Source: MFD01213-c1 sp963704405
Lineage (GTDB): Bacteria > Planctomycetota > Phycisphaerae > Tepidisphaerales > Tepidisphaeraceae
DNA: 64,000 bases
Assembly: GCA_963704405.1 (NCBI GenBank)
Contig: OY969903.1
Coordinates: 868,001-932,000 of the forward strand
Reading direction: 5' to 3'
Shown here: positions 48,201-58,090 of the stretch, in pieces
How the letters are laid out: the number at the start of each line of letters is the position of its first letter
How positions within the stretch are numbered: position 1 is the first letter of the stretch
Translations under genes and position numbers: made by a program
The notes under the pieces: generated by a model
Seen by the model: only the letters and a program-made list of their open reading frames with translations
Database searches by the model: none
Told to the model about the DNA's origin: nothing

Positions 48201-50329
48201 CACGTGCGGTGACGCCTCCGGATGAAGGGTCGCTGCTGGGTGCTGAACCATCGCCGGTCGCTTCGGCTGCTGGTGCATCGCAGGCGCCGCCGGCTCCCAG
48301 CCCCGCCGCCGCGCCGAGTTCTGCCGATAAACCGGCAACCCCATCGCCGGCCCAGCCTGCTTTCCGCACCGGCCGCCCTGTTCGGCAGTCGCCTGCATCC
48401 AAAGGCGGCCGCGGCGCGTCGCCGCAGAATCGCATTCCGGCCAGGTCATTGACTGACCTGTCGCCGGATACGGTGCCGCCGTCAAATCAGCAATCCACCG
48501 TCCCGACGATCGGCGATGAGATGGTTGTTCCGCCGCTGGCAAAGGCGACCTCGAGCTTGCCGATGTCACGCAAACCGCTGACCACGGCGTTTGATGGTTT
48601 GGCAACGGGCGCAGTGCGAAACACCGATGTCTTTTCGCAGATGGCTCCGCCGATCAATGAAGAAGTGTTCGGCGCGCATCGCGGACATCCTGATGACCTG
48701 GCCATTCCCGGCAATGAAGTGCAGCCGGTTTCAAAAGCAGCCGGTCCTGAGGCAAAGCTGGCGGAACCGGGCGCCCATGATCCTGCCCATCGCGGAGCGT
48801 CGGCAGGCGCGGATTGGCGGCATTTAAAGGCCCACGGTTCGCGCGTGCCGGTTTTGGTTGGCGTGATGATCTTTCTGCTCGCCGCCGTCTGGGCCGGGGT
48901 TTATCTTTATGTTCCGCTGTATGCCAAGGTCGTCGGCACGCTTTCATTTTCCAATCTGAAGGATCAGTCCGTTGACGTGCAGCGCGTTTTTGAAACAGGG
49001 CAGCTTTCGCTTCTATACGATGAAGGGGTTCGTAACGTCGCCAAGTCGGAACTTGCGATCGAGCATGTGCCGCCGGGCTTTCTTGATGATGTGATGCATT
49101 TCAACCAGGCGTTCGAAGAGAACAGCCGGCCGGATTTTAAAGGTGAAACGCTTGAGGTTGTCTATCATGCCCCCGACGCGGCTCACGGCAGAGCGCAGGT
49201 GAATGCCCTGCTGGTTGCCCTCGCGGCCAGCGACGCCAAGCTGAATGACGCGCTCGCCCGTTCCCAGCGCGACGCCGCCGACGCCAAGGCGGCAGTGGAT
49301 CGTGCGAGCATGACGCTGGAAGACGTGAAGAAAAAACGCAAGGAGATGCAGGCGGCGGGGGACGACCGGCCTGATGCAGTGGATGTCGCCAACGCCGAAA
49401 GCGATGCGAGGCGGCTTGCGAAAGAGAACGAGCTGGCCAAGGCGTTTCGCGTGCAGGCGGAAGCGACTGTGGCCGCGCTCCAGTCGCTGGACGCCAGCAA
49501 GGCGGTCGATCCTGATTCAGATCCGGCAATGATAGAACTTCGCCGACACCTTTCGGAATTGAACAAGCAGACGGCGGACTTCAAAGCGTCCGCGACGACA
49601 GCGCCCAGCGCATCAACGGCCGCGGCCGGCGCAACATCCGGCGATGCCGGGGCTTCTTCAACCGATCCTGCCTCCACCCAGCCGACCGATGCGGCTTCGA
49701 TCGCCGCCGGCAATGACGCGCTGATCCAGCAGCTTCAGAAGGAAATCGAAGACACCAACACCCAGATCAACAAGCGGATGGCGACGTTGCAGGCGGACCA
49801 ATCGCTGACGCCTGCGCAGCGGGAAGTCAATCGCCAGAAGGCATTGGAAGACGCCAACATCCGGCTGACGAATCTTCAAAAGGCCGAAGCGGATGCGCAA
49901 ACCGCCGCCGCCGCCGCGGCGCAGCGGGCGAAATCACTGCTGGACCGCCGCGAGGGCGCCCGTTTGGCGATGGTGAAGATGGACCAGTTGATCGGCGAGC
50001 AGACCGCCGCCGAGGAAGATCTCAAGGCCAAGGCGGATATTCAGACGGAAAAAGAACGCGAGCTGACCCACTGCATCGCCGTCAGCGGCGAACCGCAGAT
50101 CAGCGTTCAAACCCTCCCCGACCAGCGGCCTGTATACGCCGGCGTCGGCAGCGCGATCATCCTGGTGATCTTCTGCGGATTGATCATCTCGGCTAATCGC
50201 GCCGCTCACACCGCCGCGGCGGCCGTGCCTTTTGCACGCCCGATGAGCGGATCCGCCGCTACACCCCCTCCGCCGAGCGATCCCCGCCGCAAGCGCGGGT
50301 CGGAAGAGGAAGAGGCGCTGACGGTATAA
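45270..50329 (+). CDS. Giant tandem-FHA membrane protein with coiled-coil (one frame break)
   Basis: About 1,690 residues after bridging a missing base near 47041-47048. Two FHA domains lie at residues ~25-115 and ~135-215: first with VGSRHTCRL, SVSMAH and GVIVNGQ, second with LIGRRDTSDL, TVSTAH, LGSRTGTRLNG. Both keep the Arg, Ser-x-x-His and Asn-Gly phosphothreonine contacts. A ~900-residue acidic, Pro/Ala-rich linker follows, then a membrane helix (VGVMIFLLAAVWAGVYLYV), ~370 residues with long coiled coil (for example KKKRKEMQAAGDDRPDAVDV), a second membrane helix (GVGSAIILVIFCGLIISANR) and a short basic tail. The two-helix layout with a coiled periplasmic part resembles polysaccharide copolymerases (Wzz). 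Function is inferred. Confidence 0.75.
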
Positions 50330-50345
50330 ATTCAGGAGGAACGAC

Positions 50346-50627
50346 GTGAACGAACCCACTATTTCCTATGCATCGCCGGCAGCCGAACCTTCGTGCCAGT
50401 CGTATGGCAGGGAAATATTCGGCGTGATTGTAAGAACCCTTGGTCTTCTGCTGGCATTATGGGGTGTTTACAGTTGTGCATATGCGTTGGTCGAGTTGTC
50501 TGACGTCATGCCTCGCGCCCGTCCAGCCAACGTTCTTTTCCTGTTCGGTGCGATTTATCTTGCTATAGGGGTGGCATTGCTTCGTGGTGGATGGATTGTT
50601 CGATTCGCCTATGGGCAAATTAAATGA
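50346..50627 (+). CDS. Small membrane protein downstream of the FHA gene
   Basis: 93 residues from GTG 50346 with AGGAGG five bases upstream. Two predicted helices: FGVIVRTLGLLLALWGVYSC and ANVLFLFGAIYLAIGVALLR, joined by a charged connector (ELSDVMPRARP). It starts 16 bases after the FHA protein stop, so it is probably translated from the same mRNA and may act with it in the membrane. No family recognised. Confidence 0.65.
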   Translation: MNEPTISYASPAAEPSCQSYGREIFGVIVRTLGLLLALWGVYSCAYALVELSDVMPRARPANVLFLFGAIYLAIGVALLRGGWIVRFAYGQIK

Positions 50628-50742
50628 TCCATCCAGAATCGGCACAATAAAAACACTGCCGGCCTTTTGGCGTGCAGCAAAGTCCGTTGCCCGTTAATCC
50701 GGGTTTTCGTATCCCTGCCCTCTCACCTTGGCGGCGAGTTCC

Positions 50743-50991
50743 TCACTCCGGCGCATGAAAACATCGCCGGCCGGCCAAGCATAAATGTGGGTGGACATAA
50801 TGATCATCCGGTCCCGCGTGTTCCATGGTCGCAAGACACCAGTAGGCCGCCGTGGTGGATTCACCGTGCCGCCAGTCGGTGCCGTCGCTGTGTTCTTCGA
50901 ATGAGCCGCGGCTGCGGATCATGGCGCAGACGTTGGGAACGGGCTGGCGGATCGGAAGGGGGTGATGGATATTGGCGACTGGCTCGCTCAT
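50743..50991 (-). CDS. Small Cys-rich protein at the end of the molybdenum hydroxylase operon
   Basis: 82 residues. Its ATG overlaps the end of the FAD-subunit gene by four bases (ATGA at 50991-50988). The sequence contains four Cys (NVCAMIRSRG, YWCLATMEH, HLCLAGRRCF) and His/Trp residues, so metal binding is possible. No family recognised. The overlap and spacing place it as the last gene of the operon; the role could be maturation or electron transfer. Sequence after its stop holds no further gene in this direction. Confidence 0.55.
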   Translation of the reverse strand: MSEPVANIHHPLPIRQPVPNVCAMIRSRGSFEEHSDGTDWRHGESTTAAYWCLATMEHAGPDDHYVHPHLCLAGRRCFHAPE

Positions 50992-51983
50992 TTGACGCCT
51001 CCTTCGTTGTTGCTGCCGGCCGCCGCCAGGATGGTCCGGCGAATCTGGGCTTCGAAGATGGATACCTTGTAGGCATTCTGCGACAGCGGTGTGGCGGATT
51101 TCATTGCGGCCCGGGCGGCTTCGCGGGCGAGCGATTCGGTGATCGTCTTGCCGGCCAGCATGGCCTCGGCTTCTTTTGCGCGGTGCGGCGCCGGGGCCGC
51201 CGCGCCGAGCACAATCGACGCCTTGCGGCAGACATCACCGTCGCGTTCCAGGATGACTGCGATCTCGCAGAGCGGCCAATCGTGCGACTGCATCTCGCCG
51301 GTGCGCTGATAAGCCTGCACCGTTCCGGCAGCGGGGGCGGGGAGGCGGATCGCCGTCAGGATTTCATCAGAGGCGAGCACATTTTCCCTGTGAATATCCA
51401 CGTCCGGCAGCACGAAGAATTTTTCCGCCGGCACTTCCCGTTCGCCTTTGGCTCCCTTAAGCACCACGCTGCCGCCGAAGGCAACCAGCGGTGTTGCGGC
51501 GCTGGATGCGTGGATGATGGCGCAATCGTCATTGTTGAAGATGGCGTGATACTGGTTTTCGCCGTCCTGGGCAAAGCAGGTGTCGCCGCCTTTGCGGCGG
51601 CAATTGAACTGCTCGGACCGGAAATACCAGCAGCGCGGCCGCTGAAGCAGGCTTCCACCGATCGAGGCCATGTTGCGAACCTGCGGCGTGGCGGCATGTC
51701 CTACCGCTTCGGCAAAGATCGACCACTTGCTGCGGACTTTCGGATCTTGCGCCACGGTCGCCATCTTCACCAGCGGCCCGATCCGGATTCCACCGCCGGG
51801 TTCGTCTTCAATGAAATCCAGCGCGTGAATCAGGCGCAGATTGATGATGCGCGCCGGGGCGCTGACGCGCTCTTTCAGCAGATCGAGGATATCGACGCCG
51901 CCGGCTTTGAAGATCGAGCCATCGGTACGGCTGGAAATGGCCTGATCGACGGAAGAAGCCTGGGTCCATTCGAAGGCGTTCAT
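50988..51983 (-). CDS. paoB: PaoB/YagS-type FAD subunit of molybdenum hydroxylase
   Basis: 331 residues. The FAD-binding subunit pattern (FKAGGVDILDLLKERVSAP, IGPLVKMATVAQD, NMASIGGSLLQRPRCWYFRS) includes the extra Cys block between residues ~130 and 160 (RCWYFRSEQFNCRRKG and GDTCFAQDGENQYH, then a fourth Cys in DDCAIIHA) that binds a [4Fe-4S] cluster in E. coli PaoB. It receives electrons from the molybdenum site via the 2Fe-2S subunit. The start overlaps the previous stop by four bases. Similar enzymes oxidise aromatic aldehydes. Confidence 0.85.
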   Translation of the reverse strand: MNAFEWTQASSVDQAISSRTDGSIFKAGGVDILDLLKERVSAPARIINLRLIHALDFIEDEPGGGIRIGPLVKMATVAQDPKVRSKWSIFAEAVGHAATPQVRNMASIGGSLLQRPRCWYFRSEQFNCRRKGGDTCFAQDGENQYHAIFNNDDCAIIHASSAATPLVAFGGSVVLKGAKGEREVPAEKFFVLPDVDIHRENVLASDEILTAIRLPAPAAGTVQAYQRTGEMQSHDWPLCEIAVILERDGDVCRKASIVLGAAAPAPHRAKEAEAMLAGKTITESLAREAARAAMKSATPLSQNAYKVSIFEAQIRRTILAAAGSNNEGGVK

Positions 51984-54366
51984 AGGTGAGCGCTCCTTTC
52001 CGCCGCCGGGCCTGATCCGGCCAAAGCGGCCAGCACGCGCGAGGCCGTCATGGGTATCTCCCGGATGCGCACGCCAATCGCGTTATATACCGCGTTGGCC
52101 ACCGCAGGCGGTGTCGCGACGATCGCCGGTTCACCAATCCCGGCGGCGTCGGTTGAGCTTTTGCCGGCGTAATTTTCCACCATCACCACTTCTATCTGGG
52201 GGCAATCCCGCGACTGGGCGATCTTGTACTGGTCAAGGTTGGCGTTAACCATGATGCCGGTATTGCGATCGAGCAGGCGATTTTCGAACAGCGCATAACT
52301 GATGCCCTGGATGACGCCGCCGTTGACCTGGCTGATGCACGTCAGCGGATTCAGCGGCCGGCCGCAGTCCATGACGGCCACGACGCGTTCTACCTTGATG
52401 ATTCCCGTTTCGGTATCGACGGCCACCTGGACAAACTGCACACCGCCTGGAAATCCCGCCGCTTTGTTGGGTGTTGGATAATCTCCGCGCCGCCGGCTTC
52501 CGCGGGCGGCGATGTCGTCGGTGTGCATCTTCGCCGCCGCGGCTTTGAATGACATGGATTTGCCCGGATCGGTTTTTGAGAAAACTTTTCCGTCGCTCAT
52601 GACCAGATCTGTTGCGGGAACACCCAGTTCAGGCGCGACCAGGGCGAGCAGCTGCGTTTTCACCTGGTACGCCGCGTCACGGGCGGGCGGCGACATGGAA
52701 TTGGTCATCACGCTGCCGCCGGATGCCGCGCCAGCGGGGAAATTGGTATCGCCGATCTTGACGTGGATATCCGTTGGCGCGAGGCCGAGCTCTTCAGCCA
52801 CAACCTGGCCGAGCACGGTTCGGATGCCGGTGCCGATGTCCTGCGCGCTGGACAGGAATTCCACAGAGCCGTCGCGCGAGATGCGCACTTCACACGATGC
52901 GCCCGCCTGGCTGCTGCGGCTCCACATGCCCTGCGCCATGCCGAAGCCGCGTTTAATCGGCCCCGGATCGCTGCCGGCTTTTTTGCGGTTCTGCCAGCCG
53001 ATGCGTTCAGCGCCAATCTTCCGTTCCACCCGGCGGATTTCAGAGCGATCGCCGGTGTCGATCTTTTCCCGCAGGTCCAGCGGATCCATCCCGAGCTTCT
53101 CGGCCAACTCGTCAATCACCTGTTCAAATCCAAATGCGCTGGGCGGATGGCCGGGTGCCCGCATCGCGCAGCCCGGGCCGGCGTTGGTGAAGACATCGTA
53201 GTCTTCAGTCAGGATCGCCGGCACTGGATACATCCCCTTGGCCAGGGCCGAAGCGCCGGCGCCGGTGCCCACGCCGGCGGTGCCGTGGTTCACCAGATGA
53301 ATCGCTGTCAGCGTGCCGTCTTTCTTCGCGCCCACGCGGTATTTTTGCCAGGAGCTGGGCCGGTTGCCGACGGAAAGATGCTCGTCGCGGCGAGTCAGGG
53401 CCAACCGAACCGGCGCACCCGATTTCTTTGAAAGGTTTGTCGCGAGCGATCCGTAATGCCCCGCGCCGAACTTCGCGCCAAACCCGCCGCCCATGAAATC
53501 ACAAATGACGCGGACCTTGCTCTGCGGCAGCTTGAACGCCTTTGCCAGCTCGTCGCGCACGCCGTTGGTTCCCTGCGTGGAGATGTAAACGGTCAGGCCG
53601 TCATCCTTCCAATCCGCCACCGCGACGTGGGTTTCCAGCGCGCTGTGCGTGTGAACCTGGGTTTGATATTCACTTTCAACCACTACATCCGCATCGGCCA
53701 AACCCTTTTCGACATCATCATGTTTTGAAACCGCGGGTCCGCGGACATTCCCCTTCTGCGGCACCCGCGCGGTCCTCCTCCGCCCCCGGCGGTCGCGGCT
53801 TGTTCCACCGTCTGCTCGAAAAGCAGCGGGGCGTCTGGCGCTTGTGCTTTTTGCAGATCGACGACCCACGGGAGATTTTCATATTCGACGCGAACCAGCC
53901 GCGCTGCTTCGTCGGCGATCGCCTGGCTGACTGCCGCCACCGCGGCGATGGGCTGGCCGACGTATCGAACCCGCGGCGCATCGGTTGATTTGCTGTCGGC
54001 GATGCGCTCCATCACATGCACGGCCTTCACACCGGGATATTTTTCCGCTTCGGACGTATCAACCGACTTGACCTTGGCATGAGGCAACGCCGATGTCACC
54101 AGTTGCGCGTACAGCATCCCCGGCAACTTAATATCGATGGTGTATCGTGCCCCGCCGGTCACCTTCAGCGGGCCATCCAGCCGCGGCGTCGGTTTTCCCA
54201 GGTGCTTCAGTTCCGCATTCACCGGCAACGGCGGTGGTTCGCCAGGGTCGACCGCGCGCGTTTCCATCTTCACCGTGTTGATCCCCTCGGCGACAATGCC
54301 GACGGGAACTTCGACCGTCACCGTGGGTCCTGTTGCGGGCGCTGTATCGGCTGATCGCTTAGCCAT
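51980..54366 (-). CDS. paoC: PaoC/YagR-type molybdopterin-binding subunit (one frame break)
   Basis: About 796 residues from ATG 54366, which overlaps the stop of the iron-sulfur gene by eight bases. The N-terminal piece (ELKHLGKPTPRLDGPLKVTG, VGQPIAAVAAVSQAIADEAA) ends at a G-rich stretch near 53775, where one base is missing; the other frame gives VPQKGNVRGPAVSKH and VVVESEYQTQVHTHSALETH, then FMGGGFGAKFGAG and AQDIGTGIRTVLGQVVAEEL, GGVIQGISYALFE, DAAGIGEPAIVATPPAVANA (catalytic Glu near the end). It carries molybdopterin cytosine dinucleotide. Gene order iron-sulfur, molybdenum, FAD differs from E. coli paoABC. No Tat signal on this subunit. Confidence 0.88.
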
Positions 54367-55045
54367 TGGACACCCCCCGGGCGGCTGGTTTGCCGGCGAG
54401 TTTGTTCGCCGCCGCCAGTGTTGCTTTGAAGACATGCGGATAAGTTCCGCATCGGCACAGGTTGCCGCTCACCGCATCGCGGACATCCTGCTCGGTTGGA
54501 TGCTGGTTGCGCTTGAGCAGGCCCGCACAGCTCATGATCATGCCGGAAGTGCAGAAGCCGCACTGCATGGCGTCATATTGGACGAACATCTCCTGCACGG
54601 GATGGAGCTGATCGAGACTGGGCGCGAGGCCTTCGATCGTCGTGATCTTTCGGTCTCCCACATCGATCGCCAGCGTCATGCAGGAATTCACCGGCGTGCC
54701 GTCGAGCCAGACCGTGCAGGCCGAACAGGCGCCGCGATCGCAAACGATCTTCGTTCCTGTCATGTCCAGATTCACCCGCAGCGCCTCGGCCAGCGTCGTG
54801 CGCGGCTCAATTTTCAACTTCTGTTCCGCCCCGTTTACATTCAAAGTGACCGGCGTAGCGCCCGGTCCCAGGACTTGCGCCTCGTCCGCTTTTGCCTGCG
54901 CCTCGGCCAGATGCGCGAGGCCGGTGTCCATCAGTGCGGTTGTCACCGCGGTGACGCTGGCCCCTTTTAGAAACCCGCGTCGCGACATACCGCCGGCCAC
55001 GCGGGATGGCGCTGTGCGTTTGCGATCATGCGAATCAGGATTCAT
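54359..55045 (-). CDS. paoA: PaoA/YagT-type [2Fe-2S] subunit with Tat signal
   Basis: 228 residues. A Tat signal lies at residues ~20-45 (MSRRGFLKGASVTAVTTALM). The plant-type ferredoxin cluster is DRGACSACTVWLDGTPVNSC and the second cluster motifs are MQCGFCTSGMIMSC and NLCRCGTYPHV. These eight Cys coordinate the two [2Fe-2S] clusters that pass electrons from the molybdenum centre to FAD. It is the first gene of the operon and carries the only Tat signal, so the whole complex is probably exported together to the periplasm. The molybdopterin gene overlaps its stop. Confidence 0.9.
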   Translation of the reverse strand: MNPDSHDRKRTAPSRVAGGMSRRGFLKGASVTAVTTALMDTGLAHLAEAQAKADEAQVLGPGATPVTLNVNGAEQKLKIEPRTTLAEALRVNLDMTGTKIVCDRGACSACTVWLDGTPVNSCMTLAIDVGDRKITTIEGLAPSLDQLHPVQEMFVQYDAMQCGFCTSGMIMSCAGLLKRNQHPTEQDVRDAVSGNLCRCGTYPHVFKATLAAANKLAGKPAARGVSNG

Positions 55046-55273
55046 GTGTGCTCCCTGCCAGATCCAGGCTTTGCGAACAGCTTTAATACTTCACGGCATT
55101 GAAAATGACGCAAAAAAAATCAGAAAATTTAGCCGCCGCCCGCCTGTGCCCGCCAAAGCCAGATACAAACTGATTTACACAGATGAAAACCATAAATTGA
55201 TGGGGCTGGCCGGCATGGAATGATCTGTGCGGATTGGTCTGCATCCGTGGCTATAAATTCTTCACCTAATCCA

Positions 55274-56261
55274 TTACCAAGCATAAGCCTTAGGCGCTTC
55301 CCCGCCAGGCCCCGGCCAGATCTGATCCAGCGCTGCGATCGTGTCCGCGCCCAGCTTCAGGTCCGGCGTCTTCAGCACGTCCACTAAGCTGATCCATCGT
55401 CCGCGGCCCGATGATCGGGGCCGTCACCACCGGGTTATGGAGAAGCCAGGCTAAAGCAACATTGGCCGGCGGTTCCCCCAGCTCTTTGCACAGCGCTTCA
55501 TATTTCTCAAGCTGCGGCCGTTTTTTTTCGACCATCTGTTCAAACTTTTCATTTCCCCGACGGCCCTCTCGCCTTTTCTGCAGCGCGCCGCCGAGCAATC
55601 CACCGCCGAGTGGGCTCCATGGGATGATTCCCAATCCGTAATGCCGGCAAGCGGGCACCACTTCCAATTCCACCGTGCGATTATCCAGATGATAAACGCT
55701 CTGTTCCGAAATCAGCCCGGGAAAGTTCCGCTGCTTGGCCGTCATATTCGCCGTCGCGATATCCCACCCCGCAAAGTTGCTGCTGCCGGGGTAAATCACC
55801 TTCCCCTGCGCAATGAGCGTTTCATACGCCTGCCAGGTTTCATCAAATGGGCACGCCCGGTCGATGTGATGCATCTGATAGAGATCGATCCAGTTGGTCT
55901 GCAGCCGCTTAAGTGAATTTTCGCAGGCTAGAATAATTTTCCGAGCTGAAAGCCCTCGTGAAAAATTTGCATCCGGCGTCCCCTCCCGGTCCATGTCGCC
56001 GAAAACTTTTGTTGCCAGCACCACCCGCTCTCGCCGCTGGCCGCCTTGCGCGAACCATCGGCCAAGAATCTGTTCGGTCACACCTTCCCCGCGCTTCCAG
56101 CCATAGACGTCGGCGGTATCAAAAAAGTTGATCCCCACCTCCAGCGCCTTGTCCATGATGGCAAAGCTGTCCGCCTCCGAAGTCTGCGGCCCAAAGTTCA
56201 TCGTGCCCAGGCATAATGTACTGACTTTCAATCCGGAACGGCCTAGCTGACGGTATTGCAT
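55274..56261 (-). CDS. Aldo/keto reductase (frame break near the C-terminus)
   Basis: About 328 residues, started at ATG 56261 (MQYRQLGRSGLKVSTLCLGT); an ATG at 56297 adds only a His-rich lead. The catalytic tetrad is present: FDTADVYGWKRGE (Asp, Tyr), VVLATKVFG (Lys) and YQMHHID (His). Other family markers are EQSVYHLDNRTVELEVVPAC and IIPWSPLGGG, with cofactor loop PIIGPRTMDQLS. The frame breaks near 55386-55390; the other frame continues DVLKTPDLKLGADTIAALD and QIWPGPGGEAPKAYAW with TAA at 55276-55274, typical of the family's end. It uses NADPH for carbonyl reduction. Substrate unknown. Confidence 0.85.
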
Positions 56262-56414
56262 TGGGTTACCTGCATGTGTGTTGAAATGATGGGCCATCCG
56301 CGTATTGGCGCACTACGAACACTGCGTGATGAGGGTAGGACGGCCGCGACCAAAAATCACGCTAAAAGACCGAGCTTTGCGTTTGCCTGCCATTGGCTAC
56401 AATAATGAACTGAC

Positions 56415-56633
56415 ATGTCGCATATCATTTCCATCCAGCAGGCCTCGGCTCAGCTAGGAGAGCTTGTGCGCACACTGGGCCCCGACGATGAGATCGTCCT
56501 GACCGACAATGACAAGCCGGTAGCCCGAATTCTTCCCAGCAGCCGGCACTCAAAACGCAAGCCAGGCGTTTGGCAAGGCATGCTTACCATCGTGCAGGAT
56601 GATGATGGACACCTTGACTTCAAGGAATTATAG
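56415..56633 (+). CDS. Phd-type antitoxin (orphan)
   Basis: 72 residues: MSHIISIQQASAQLGELVRT, DEIVLTDNDKPVARILPSS, then a tail (KRKPGVWQGMLTIVQDDDGH) where such antitoxins contact their toxin. The sequence is Phd/YefM-like. No toxin gene follows: the next gene, asd, is convergent and begins to overlap only six bases after the stop. It may be a solitary regulator or the remnant of a lost module. Confidence 0.7.
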   Translation: MSHIISIQQASAQLGELVRTLGPDDEIVLTDNDKPVARILPSSRHSKRKPGVWQGMLTIVQDDDGHLDFKEL

Positions 56634-56638
56634 AGCCT

Positions 56639-57638
56639 CTAAATTAATCTCTCCGCAATCTGCACCGCATTCGTCGCTGCCCCTTTGCGGATCTGGTCCC
56701 CGCTCACAAACAGATCGATCCCCCGCCCATCCTCGCGGCTGATGTCCTGCCGAATCCGCCCGACCAGCACATCATCCTGCCCGCTCGCCTCCAGCGGCAT
56801 CGGAAAATGATTGGACTCCTTGTCGTCCACAATCTTCACGCCCGGCGCTTTCTTCAAAATCTCCCGCACTTGTTCCGGGGTCATCGGCCGCTCAAATTCA
56901 ATATTGATGCTCTCGCTGTGCGCGCGGGGAATCGGCACGCGGATGCACGTCGCCGAGACCATGATTTTCGGATCGGCGAAGATTTTTCGCGTCTCGTTCA
57001 CCATCTTGTTCTCTTCCTCGTTGTAGCCGTTCTCGCCGATCTTTGTGTTGTGGCTGAAAAGATTGTTTGCGATCTGATGCGGGAATTTTTCACGCTTGAT
57101 CTCGCCGCCGCAAGAATACGCCTTCAACTGCGCATCCAGTTCATACAGCCCCCACGCCCCCGCGCCGCTGACGGCCTGGTAGGTGCTGACAATCAGCCGC
57201 TTCACGCGGTTCACCTTATGCAGCGGCCACACAGGCACGTTCATGATGATCGTGCTGCAATTGGGGTTCGCGATGATCCCCACATGCCGCTGAATCTGCT
57301 CCGGGTTCACCTCCGGCACAACCAGCGGAATGCCATCCTTCATCCGAAAGGCGCTGGTGTTGTCCACCACTACAGCCTTGGCCGCCACCGCGGCGGGCGC
57401 GAATTCCTTGCTGATCGATCCGCCGGCCGAAAAGAACGCGATCTGCACATCCTTGAACGATTCCTTCGTCAGCTCCTGAATCTTGTACGTCTCACCTTTG
57501 AATGTGACCTCTTTGCCGGCGCTGCGCGCTGGCCAGCAGCTTCAGGTTCCTGATCGGAAAGTTCCGCTCGGCCAGAACGGTAAGAAACTCCTGGCCCACA
57601 GCGCCGGTAGCGCCCACAATGGCGACGTTCACAGACAT
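56639..57638 (-). CDS. asd: Aspartate-semialdehyde dehydrogenase (one frame break)
   Basis: About 333 residues. The N-terminal part (ATG 57638: MSVNVAIVGATGAVGQEFLT, LAERNFPIRNLKLLAS) has the NADP-binding G-x-T-G-x-V-G motif. The frame breaks near 57521-57530 in GCGCGC (a GC pair missing, or one base extra), after which the other frame runs RSAGKEV, VQIAFFSAGGSISKEFAP, the active-site Cys in IIANPNCSTII and ESINIEFERPMTPEQ. It converts aspartyl phosphate to aspartate semialdehyde, an essential step towards diaminopimelate, threonine and methionine. Because it is essential, the break is most likely a consensus error. Confidence 0.9.
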
Positions 57639-57661
57639 GTCAGACTCCACTCAAAAAACCA

Positions 57662-57815
57662 AACAAAAAAAGCCACAGGATTCGAACCGAGATGTTTCAA
57701 GACACAGAGAACACACCGAAACACACGTAAAGCGAGACAAGGCTCGTTCACTTGCGTTTCGGTGTTTTCTCAGTCGTCTTCGTCTTCATCGGTACGATCC
57801 GTGGCTGTAAAGGTT
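57662..57815. repeat. Long imperfect palindrome (MITE-like)
   Basis: Left arm from 57668 (agccacaggattcgaaccga, then gacacagagaacacaccgaa) mirrors a right arm ending near 57812 (ttcggtgttttctcagtc, cggtacgatccgtggctg). Arms of ~65 bases with mismatches, centre near 57738. No open frame. It stands just upstream of asd and left of the accessory stretch. The rest of 57639-58090 contains no recognisable gene. Confidence 0.6.
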
Positions 57816-58090
57816 TATTTTCCGCGATTCCGGCCAAAATGCAAGATTCGGGTTTGATCCGATTAACCGCGACATGCCCCGGCTTCAAAAGCCAAGCAGG
57901 GTGGGTGTACGAACCATGCGCATCGCCCAACCTGCTCAAGTCTTGTAGGGTCCGCATCGCGGACCGTTTCCACTGGGCTGCCGAAGGAATCAATTCCGCA
58001 TACGGCTGGCGAATGGAAAGCGATCGCGTATCCAGCCATGTAGGGTCCGCATCGCGTGGCGTCTTCATCACCCGCGGATATAATCACCGC

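Noticed and set aside
57668..57700. tRNA-like T-loop word gattcgaacc
   Set aside because: No cloverleaf arms or acceptor stem around it; it belongs to the palindromic element.
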